Source: Desulfobulbus sp.
GTDB lineage: Bacteria > Desulfobacterota > Desulfobulbia > Desulfobulbales > Desulfobulbaceae
Direction of reading: 5' to 3'
Assembly: GCA_028684915.1 (NCBI GenBank)
Contig: JAQUEZ010000018.1
Location: 1-58,984, forward strand
Length of the DNA stretch: 58,984 bases
The notes under the pieces were generated by a model. It ran no database searches. It had not been told where the DNA came from and saw nothing but the letters and a program-made list of their open reading frames with translations. Positions 53,443 through 58,984 of the stretch are shown here, one piece after another. Each line of letters opens with the position of its first letter. The stretch's first letter is position 1. Both the position numbers and the translations under genes were made by a program.

Positions 53443-55272
53443 ATGCCATTTCTTAACAGCGAATCTCTGCTCGACCTTCTAGTGAAAGAACAGGTGCTGT
53501 CTCCTGACCAGCGCCAATTGGTTATTTTGCATAAGGGCAAGCAGCGGCAGAAACTACTCAAGCAGTTTGGTGGCCGCCGCCACGACGAGGATTTTCATAC
53601 GGGCAAGGGCTTTCCGGACCTGGTGGATATTGTAGCCTCTATGGGGCTGGAGAGCCCTGGTCCCGGCAGTCAGCAGGTGACCGACGAGGTGATCATGCGT
53701 GCGGTCAGTCATGGGCTCAAAATTCCCTATAAGAAGCTCGATCCCTTGGATCTTGACATGGGGACGGTAACCAAAACCATCCCCCGATCCTTTGCGGTCA
53801 ACCATCTTATTCTGCCGTTCGAGTTACTAGACGGTGTGCTCAGCGTGGTCACCTATCATCCCGATAATCGGCATGCGCTGGAGGATATTGAAAAGGCCAA
53901 TCAGGTACAGGTGAAACCCTTCCTCTCCACCCGGAGCGATATCACCAAGATTCAGGCCGAGTTTTTCGGCTTCCAGCGATCGATTACCGCAGCGGAGTCG
54001 CAGTTTGGCGGCAGCGGCACCTCAACCACGGTAGATATCGGCAACCTTGAACAGTATGTACGCCTAACCTCCTCTCGCGAACTGAGCTCCACCGATCAAC
54101 ATATCAAGGCTGCGGTCAACCACCTGTTCAGCTATGCCCTAGAGCAGCGGGCCAGTGATATTCACATTGAGCCCAAGCGTGATATCTGCCTGGTACGTTT
54201 TCGCATCGACGGCATCCTCCACACCATTTACAAGTTGCCCAAGGCGGTGCATTCCGCCATTACCTCGCGGATTAAAAGCCTGGGTCGGCTCGATATTGCC
54301 GAAAAGCGGCGCCCTCAGGATGGACGTATCAAGATCGGTCGTCGTTCGGAAGACGCGGAGGCGGAAATCCGGGTGTCGACCATTCCCGTGGCTTTCGGCG
54401 AGAAGACGGTCATGCGTATCCTCAATCCGGATGTTATTTTTCAGGATCTCGATTCCCTCGGTTTTTCTCGGCGGGATCGGGTGGTCTACAACAGTTTCAT
54501 GTCCTCGGCCCACGGGATTGTGCTGGTTACCGGCCCCACTGGTAGCGGTAAGTCGACCACTCTCTATTCGACGCTTAAGCAGATTGCTTCCCCGGAGAAA
54601 AACATCATCACTGTTGAGGATCCGGTGGAGATGGTCTACGAGGAGTTCAATCAGATTGCGGTCCAGCCATTGATTGACGTCACCTTTTCCACTATCCTGC
54701 GTAATATACTGCGCCAGGATCCGGATGTGATCATGATCGGTGAGATTCGCGATTTGGAAACCGCCACCCATGCGGTCCAGGCCGCTCTGACCGGCCATCT
54801 GGTCTTTTCCACCCTCCATACCAATGATGCGGTTTCCACCATCATTCGCCTGGAAGATCTGGGCCTGGAACCCTTTCTCATCGCCTCCACCATGCTCGGT
54901 GCCCTGGCGCAACGTCTGGTCCGGCGGATATGTCCGCATTGCTCCGAACCTTACCGCGTCGACGGTGCCAGTCTGCGCAAGCTTGGGTTCCCGGTGAACA
55001 CGCAGGAAACGGTAGAATTGAAACGGGGCAAGGGCTGTTTGCAATGCCGCAATACCGGCTACCTGGGGCGGTTGGGTATTTTTGAGATTTTCCCTATGTC
55101 CGATCAGCTGAAAAAACTGATCAGCGCCAAGGCCCACGACTCCGAACTCCGCCAAACCGCTATCCGCGAGGGGATGACCACCCTGCGCGAGGATGCCTGG
55201 CGTAAGGTCCTCGCCGGCATGACCACCGTGGAAGAGGCCCTGCGGGTTACCGGAGAAATGGATAATGGTTGA
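53443..55272 (+). CDS. Type II secretion / type IV pilus assembly ATPase (GspE/PilB)
   Basis: A 609-residue traffic ATPase. The N-terminal MshEN/GSPII_E domain (to about 170) contains KIPYKKLDPLDLDM. Then come a linker, RASDIHIEP, the Walker A GPTGSGKST, Asp/His boxes (LRQDPDVIMIGEIRD, GHLVFSTLHTNDA), Walker B, and a zinc site with CPHC and CLQC in the C-terminal region. It is a lone gene in this window, with no pilC, pilT or gsp partners. It could power the pilus or secretion system whose signalling cluster lies at 13.5-26 kb, but that is only inference. The ATG has a weak GGAAA ribosome site. Confidence 0.9.
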   Translation: MPFLNSESLLDLLVKEQVLSPDQRQLVILHKGKQRQKLLKQFGGRRHDEDFHTGKGFPDLVDIVASMGLESPGPGSQQVTDEVIMRAVSHGLKIPYKKLDPLDLDMGTVTKTIPRSFAVNHLILPFELLDGVLSVVTYHPDNRHALEDIEKANQVQVKPFLSTRSDITKIQAEFFGFQRSITAAESQFGGSGTSTTVDIGNLEQYVRLTSSRELSSTDQHIKAAVNHLFSYALEQRASDIHIEPKRDICLVRFRIDGILHTIYKLPKAVHSAITSRIKSLGRLDIAEKRRPQDGRIKIGRRSEDAEAEIRVSTIPVAFGEKTVMRILNPDVIFQDLDSLGFSRRDRVVYNSFMSSAHGIVLVTGPTGSGKSTTLYSTLKQIASPEKNIITVEDPVEMVYEEFNQIAVQPLIDVTFSTILRNILRQDPDVIMIGEIRDLETATHAVQAALTGHLVFSTLHTNDAVSTIIRLEDLGLEPFLIASTMLGALAQRLVRRICPHCSEPYRVDGASLRKLGFPVNTQETVELKRGKGCLQCRNTGYLGRLGIFEIFPMSDQLKKLISAKAHDSELRQTAIREGMTTLREDAWRKVLAGMTTVEEALRVTGEMDNG

Positions 55273-55348
55273 ATTTTTTCATGGCGTTTAAGCCAACAGG
55301 ACCTATATTGGAGCGCAACGCCAGTACGTAGCAACACGGTTAGGAGCC

Positions 55349-55804
55349 ATGGGACAGAAAATAGTCAGTAAAAATAAAAAAGCCTTTCACGATTATTACA
55401 TCGATCAGATCCTTGAGGCCGGTATTGTCCTCAGTGGGTCGGAGGTGAAGTCGCTGCGGGCCTCCAAGGTGAATCTTAAAGATGGCTATGCCCTGGTGAA
55501 AGACGGTGAGGTCTTTCTCTATAATGTGCATATCTCGCCGTATTCGTTCACCACCTACGCCAAGCAGGAACCTCTGCGGGTTCGCAAGCTGCTGTTGCAT
55601 AGGCGGGAGATTCGTAAGCTGATCGGCAAGTTGCACGAGAAAGGCATTGCGCTTATCCCACTCAAGATTTACTTTATTGAAAACGGTAAGGCTAAGGTAG
55701 AATTGGGTCTTGCCCGCGGTAAAAAACTCTACGATAAACGGGCATCTCTTAAGGAGAAGGAATCCAACCGCGAAATGGAACGCACTATGCGTCGCGGTGA
55801 TTGA
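55349..55804 (+). CDS. smpB: SsrA-binding protein SmpB
   Basis: A 151-residue tmRNA partner required for trans-translation: [61 protein letters not shown] and the basic C-terminal tail [24 protein letters not shown]. It lies 40 bp before the tmRNA gene, a functional pairing. Confidence 0.96.
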   Translation: MGQKIVSKNKKAFHDYYIDQILEAGIVLSGSEVKSLRASKVNLKDGYALVKDGEVFLYNVHISPYSFTTYAKQEPLRVRKLLLHRREIRKLIGKLHEKGIALIPLKIYFIENGKAKVELGLARGKKLYDKRASLKEKESNREMERTMRRGD

Positions 55805-55844
55805 CCAACTCAAAGAGATCCACACTTCTCCAAGATAGACTTTT

Positions 55845-56202
55845 GGGGGCGAAACGGATTCGACGGGGATATTGAAGCTTACTGTTGCATGCCGAGTTTC
55901 TGTCAGCTCGTAAAAATGGCGGAAATAAATATAATCGCAGACGATTATAACTACGCACTGGCAGCGTAAGCTGCTGTGCCGTTCCACCGGTCTTAGCCTG
56001 TAAGGCCGGATTCGGGGCGTCGACTCAACGGGCTGGTTGTTCGTGCACGCCTGAGGCGCGAACAATAAGACTTTTCAGGCTGGCATTCGAGTATCCCGGT
56101 TCCGGGTGAGAGACGAATGCGAGATCTAATCCTGGAACTAAGCATGTAGATACAGAAGGGGAGAATTTTCGGACCCGGGTTCAACTCCCGGCGCCTCCAC
56201 CA
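55845..56202 (+). ncRNA. ssrA: tmRNA
   Basis: A one-piece tmRNA of 358 nt. Its 5' end GGGGGCGAAACGGATTCGACGG pairs through GGGGGCG with CGCCTCC at the 3' end, where the gene itself encodes the terminal CCA. The T-arm GGGTTCAACTCCC is intact. The resume frame at 55937-55969 reads ADDYNYALAA then TAA, a typical proteobacterial degradation tag. It rescues stalled ribosomes with SmpB. The 3' end is a usual integration target, and accessory DNA follows it. Confidence 0.95.
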
Positions 56203-56241
56203 AATTATTGAAATAATTAGAGAAATTTATTTTCTTTACCT

Positions 56242-56309
56242 AAAGGCCCATTTGTATCCACTTTTGTTATCCAATGATAGCAAAAGAGAAGGTTACGAAT
56301 GGGCTTTTC
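56242..56309 (+). terminator. Long imperfect hairpin after ssrA
   Basis: AAAGGCCCATTTGTATCC pairs imperfectly (about 15 of 18) with GGTTACGAATGGGCTTTT. The 31-base centre has a further inner stem CTTTTG/CAAAAG. TTTTCTGTTT ends it. This is a likely terminator for tmRNA or the trace of a small mobile sequence. The stretch from 56310 to 56489 holds no gene I recognise. Confidence 0.6.
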
Positions 56310-56489
56310 TGTTTGCACGTGTGCGTCTCGCGCCAGGCATTCCACGCCGCATATGTACCAATCCCTATCCGGGTACATCTTCCGTCTTAAAATTCTATAT
56401 GATCTCAAGGTGATGGTCGGGAAAGGTGAGTTCCGGTATTCTCTCCAGACCGGTTCGCTGCGTCCACCCTTCCTACACATTAAAAGAGG

Positions 56490-56535
56490 TTGACATTCGA
56501 CCCATAGTAAGTACCATCACCATATTGAGTACCAT
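56490..56535 (+). promoter_or_regulatory. Candidate promoter/operator of the toxin-antitoxin pair
   Basis: TTGACA at 56490-56495 and two direct copies of GTACCAT (56511-56517 and 56529-56535) 18 bp apart, just upstream of the antitoxin ATG. Type II antitoxins repress their own promoter by binding repeats here. A matching -10 box is not clear. Confidence 0.45.
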
Positions 56536-56555
56536 AAAAGGTTCGAGGTGAAATT

Positions 56556-56828
56556 ATGAACATATCAAGTGACATTAGGCCGGTAACTTATCTGAAATCC
56601 AGAGCTGCAGATTTGCTCAAACAAATTAATGACACGCATCGACCTGTTATTATAACACAAAATGGTGAGCCTAGAGCAGTTATTCAAGATCCACAAAGTT
56701 TCGAAGATATGAGAAATGCCATCGGAATCTTGAAGCTGATTTCCATGGGGGAAGAAGACGTAAAGAGTGGAAACATCCTGGAGCAAGAAGCCGTTTTCGC
56801 AAATATTGAAGAGAAAATGAAAAAATAA
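56556..56828 (+). CDS. Phd/YefM-type antitoxin
   Basis: A 90-residue antitoxin with the N-terminal DNA-binding Phd/YefM fold (RPVTYLKSRAADLLKQIN, RPVIITQNGEPRAVI) and a charged C-terminal tail (about 60-90) that would wrap the toxin. GAGGTG precedes the ATG. The toxin starts at the last base of its stop codon (TAATG), so the pair is translationally coupled. Confidence 0.88.
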   Translation: MNISSDIRPVTYLKSRAADLLKQINDTHRPVIITQNGEPRAVIQDPQSFEDMRNAIGILKLISMGEEDVKSGNILEQEAVFANIEEKMKK

Positions 56829-57163
56829 TGGAGCAAGACTTCAAAGTTATTTGGGCCGGCTCTGCTGTACAGGATCTTGAAAGTATAATTGCCTATATCG
56901 TTAAAGATAGCCCTGCTCATGCCAGGAAAATACTGTCTAAAATAAAAATTACAGTATCTGAGCTCTATCACTCTCCGCATCGCGGTCGCTTCGTACCAGA
57001 GCTTCAAAGTCAAGGAATTCTGCTCTATCGAGAACTTGTCATTGCTCCCTGGAGGGTCATGTACAAGGTTTCAGAAAATACTGTATTGGTATTGTCAGTT
57101 TTCGATTCTCGGCAAAATATCGAAGATATCTTGCTTAAAAAATTATTAAATCTGAAAATATAA
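56828..57163 (+). CDS. RelE/ParE-family toxin
   Basis: A 111-residue toxin with the ParE/RelE fold: FKVIWAGSAVQDLESIIAYI, then SPHRGRFVPELQ, a loop before the final strands YRELVIAPWRVMYKVSE and VLVLSVFDSRQN. The ParE-like features suggest gyrase poisoning rather than mRNA cleavage, but family members differ. It works as a pair with the preceding antitoxin. It lies in the accessory strip after ssrA. Confidence 0.87.
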   Translation: MEQDFKVIWAGSAVQDLESIIAYIVKDSPAHARKILSKIKITVSELYHSPHRGRFVPELQSQGILLYRELVIAPWRVMYKVSENTVLVLSVFDSRQNIEDILLKKLLNLKI

Positions 57164-57176
57164 ACGGCCAATCGAG

Positions 57177-57405
57177 TAAGGGCGGGTTTCCCGCCCGGCC
57201 CGCAGGTACGCGCCGACCAGTTTGAGGAACGGCTTGTCACGGACCTTGTTGCTGACCCGACACATGTGTACGTCATCATCCACGGTATCGAATAAATTCG
57301 ACAGGTCAGGAACACCACGGCCACGCGGTATCCTTGGCAGATACAATCGCGGACTCGATTGACAGCGTCCTGAGCCGAACGTCCCGGCGCTCCACCATTT
57401 CGAAA
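57177..57405 (-). pseudogene. Fragment of a group II intron-type reverse transcriptase
   Basis: On the minus strand one frame reads GRSAQDAVNRVRDCICQGYRVAV and, after a one-base shift, DLSNLFDTVDDDVHMCR followed by KVRDKPFLKLVGAYLRAG. These align by eye to the RT0-RT2 region of group II intron/retron-like reverse transcriptases (GRSAHDAV...GY--VDLD----FFDTVNHD--M-RV). The catalytic YADD, the maturase part and the flanking RNA core are missing, so it is a dead fragment. It lies right after the toxin gene. Confidence 0.72.
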
Positions 57406-57702
57406 AGCAGTATCATCCAGTGCTGTTCATAAGGACCTGAAAAATCAAGCCTTTTATCTTTTCAGTTGCCCGGTGACATCCTAAAGGTTTGGGGGCTGTT
57501 TTCGGTTAATAGCCTCATGCCGCTCAAAAACATCGTCGAATTTTGCATTGTATTTGGCACTGCGCAGGTTGAGAACGTTATTGGCATGGTCAATTTTCCA
57601 CCAAGCCCCCGAACGCTTCAGTCGTACGTGACAGATAAATTTATTGGCGTTCTATTGGTTATTTTTGTTCGAACCAGAACAGTCCCTGCACTTCATTATT
57701 AA
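57406..57702. other. Intergenic stretch between RT relic and YgjP-like gene
   Basis: About 300 bp with no gene I can support. A plus-strand frame (57466-57702) has no family similarity, no ribosome site and odd composition, and is taken as chance. It may contain more decayed DNA. Confidence 0.4.
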
Positions 57703-58419
57703 TCATTCCTTCCACACCTCCGCTGTCAGCGGCAGCTCGTTCAGCTCGGCGCGGGCTTCTCGCCATGTCGGGTAATGTTCTTCAAGGATGGCGATGAACC
57801 GGTCATTATGGGTCGGCTCGATCAGATGTGCCATCTCATGGACAATCACGTATTCGAGCAGATCCTTGGGCTTCTTCACCAGCTCGGTGTTGAGGCGGAT
57901 GTGTCTGGCCCGGTGGTTGCAGCTCCCCCACTTGGTTTTCATCCGTTGCAGAAAGTAGTCGCGTACTGCAACCTTCAGTTTTTGCTGCCATTTCTCGATG
58001 AGCGGCGGCACGGCCAAGTGGAGCAGCATTTTATGCCACGAATGCATCACCTCGGCGCGCTTGGCCGCATCACTGCCTGGGCGTACCGTAAGGGTAATGC
58101 GTCTGTGGTCGAGTGAAACCGAAGGTTTCACCTCCCGTTGCACGACCGTCATCAGAGAACGCCTTCCCCAGAGAGAATGACTCTCGCGGTTGATAAATTG
58201 CCGGGGCGTTTCCCGTACCTGCTTCGCCAGCCTCCGCTGCTGTTCACGTATCCAGCCGAGCTTGGAAATCGCGTACGCCCGCGCCACCTCCAAACGTGTT
58301 GCTCTTGGGGCTGACAGGGTCACCCTGCCATCGGGTGGATGCACAGAGAGGTGGACTTTATTGATGTCCTTGCGCTGCACTTCAATGGCTATCTCGCCAA
58401 GTGTGATCTTCTCGGTCAT
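57703..58419 (-). CDS. YgjP-like (DUF45/M48-type) metallopeptidase
   Basis: A 238-residue SprT/YgjP-like zinc metallopeptidase with the intact HEMAH motif (YVIVHEMAHLIEPTHNDRF) and the family-specific KTKWGSCNHRARHIRLNTEL ahead of it. Genes of this family frequently follow hsdR of type I restriction systems (recollection). Here the start overlaps the stop of an hsdR remnant, which fits. Its substrate is unknown. Confidence 0.88.
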   Translation of the reverse strand: MTEKITLGEIAIEVQRKDINKVHLSVHPPDGRVTLSAPRATRLEVARAYAISKLGWIREQQRRLAKQVRETPRQFINRESHSLWGRRSLMTVVQREVKPSVSLDHRRITLTVRPGSDAAKRAEVMHSWHKMLLHLAVPPLIEKWQQKLKVAVRDYFLQRMKTKWGSCNHRARHIRLNTELVKKPKDLLEYVIVHEMAHLIEPTHNDRFIAILEEHYPTWREARAELNELPLTAEVWKE

Positions 58420-58553
58420 CAGTATCCCGGCAGGTTTTTGACAATTGCAAACAATGCCAGCGTGGCTTTGCGATTACGGCCAAGGATCGGGAACAAGGCA
58501 TTGAGCACCTGCGCCTCGCGGGCTTGGTCTCCCTTCAGAACTCCTGATCTCGA
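58419..58553 (-). pseudogene. hsdR: C-terminal tail of a type I restriction enzyme HsdR
   Basis: A minus-strand frame ending just at the YgjP-like start (TGATG overlap) reads GVLKGDQAREAQVLNALFP and then ILGRNRKATLALFAIVKNLPGY. This matches by eye the extreme C-terminus of HsdR proteins (E-QVLNALFPLLG-DREAT-A-FEI-KN-PGY). Nothing upstream of it continues the frame, since transposase sequence begins at 58563. Type I restriction genes once stood here and were truncated. Confidence 0.65.
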
Positions 58554-58562
58554 GAGATTTTG

Positions 58563-58984
58563 CTACGATACCAATTCGTAAAACAGGCGGAGGTCGGTGC
58601 CTGGAAACGTCGTTCGCGTTGCGTTCAATTCCTCGAGAAGATGCAGAATCGTTGCACTAGTGCAATGATTAGGAGCCATTACGAAATAACATGGTCATTT
58701 ATCACCATGTCGTTACGGCTATATAGCTGTTCAAAACAATTTCCAAGCCAAGTTATTGTTTGACAACTCCTTAGCCGGTTGGTGCAGGCGGACGGTGAGT
58801 TTATTTACGCTATGATCAGGCAGGATGTCTGCCTCTGTCGCATAAAGGCTGCGGAGCAGCAGGCTTCGGGCGTCGTCCTGGCGGCGCATAGCCTGCCGGA
58901 CTCTATTCACCATAGCCGTCTCGGCACGGTAGGCGATGAGCTTAATGGTGTCGATGAAGTATTTCCCCTTCATACTCAGCATCT
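58563..58984 (-). pseudogene. Transposase C-terminus, interrupted, 5' end beyond the window
   Basis: The minus-strand frame from the window edge reads MKGKYFIDTIKLIAYRAETAM, then SLYATEADILPDHSVNKLTVRLHQPAKELSNN, and reaches a stop at 58731. After roughly 100 bp the same reading resumes with ILHLLEELNATRTTFPGTD and LRLFYELVS and ends at 58563. Both pieces fit one transposase family common in Desulfobacterota. The gap contains several stops and a palindrome (ACATGGT/ACCATGT), so a short insertion broke the gene. Confidence 0.68.

Noticed and set aside
54139..55155. Long open frame opposite the PilB/GspE ATPase gene
   Set aside because: The plus-strand gene has all Walker motifs across this stretch. 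The opposite frame has none and no ribosome site.
56217..56480. 87-codon minus-strand frame after ssrA
   Set aside because: It covers the post-ssrA hairpin and lacks recognisable domains or a start context.
57466..57702. 78-codon plus-strand frame
   Set aside because: No ribosome site or family pattern, and it lies in degenerate accessory DNA.
56203..58984. Direct repeat of the tmRNA 3' end (attachment site) marking an integrated element
   Set aside because: I looked for a second copy of the T-arm/acceptor sequence up to the window end and saw none, and no integrase gene is present in the window.

Overview
The window looks like part of the chromosome of an anaerobic, Gram-negative Desulfobacterota member (Deltaproteobacteria in older usage), most likely near Desulfobulbaceae. 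This is inferred from the recalled flavour of the proteins, the late cobalamin genes, the Pst/Pho block, the DnaA type and the tmRNA tag (ADDYNYALAA). I ran no database search. Most genes are ordinary core functions in short operons with ATGA or TAATG overlaps. Mobile-element debris lies at about 26.5 kb and downstream of ssrA (56.2-59.0 kb).

Layout. 0-4 kb: the 3' part of a CusA-type RND metal pump, a small Met/His-rich exported protein and a terminator. 3.9-7.4 kb: a tiny lipoprotein, an MsrA-MsrB fusion, a MerA-like flavoprotein and a TVP38-type membrane protein. 7.5-12.8 kb: a BioB-like radical SAM enzyme, an SsuABC-type ABC importer, and the paired glycosyltransferase and DUF2064 genes, with touching or overlapping ends through most of the run. 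13.4-25.9 kb (minus strand): a chemosensory cluster read as DUF4388/TPR/REC protein, CheY, CheW, a CheA with four HPt domains, a divergent CheW-like protein, CheW, an M16 peptidase, a 51-residue protein, an MCP and a LIV-type binding protein. 27.2-38.5 kb: phosphate acquisition (pstC-pstA-pstS-pstB, phoU, phoB, phoR), enclosing an NRAMP transporter and a phosphofructokinase. 38.5-41 kb: a double-Cache hybrid histidine kinase. 41.2-44.9 kb: cobQ-cobD-cbiB. 45.4-46.1 kb: an exported, probably outer-membrane, protein. 46.3-48.3 kb: a candidate origin region and a divergent dnaA. 48.4-55.8 kb: hemG, htpG, a lipoprotein, pcm, a PilB/GspE ATPase and smpB. 55.85-56.2 kb: ssrA (tmRNA). 56.2-59 kb: an accessory strip with a Phd/ParE-type toxin-antitoxin pair, a reverse-transcriptase relic, a YgjP-like metallopeptidase, an hsdR tail and an interrupted transposase.

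The most novel signals are: (1) a family of short non-autonomous elements in five places, three of them complete-ended and each flanked by a perfect 5-bp direct repeat; (2) the chemosensory operon that includes an M16 peptidase directly followed by a tiny unknown gene; (3) a recent-looking in-frame 507-bp tandem duplication of an HPt module in its CheA; (4) 11-bp periodic GTTAG repeats upstream of both phoB and pstC, which look like this lineage's Pho box; (5) a dnaA with a degenerate P-loop, lying away from dnaN and next to a TTTTCAACA-containing leader.
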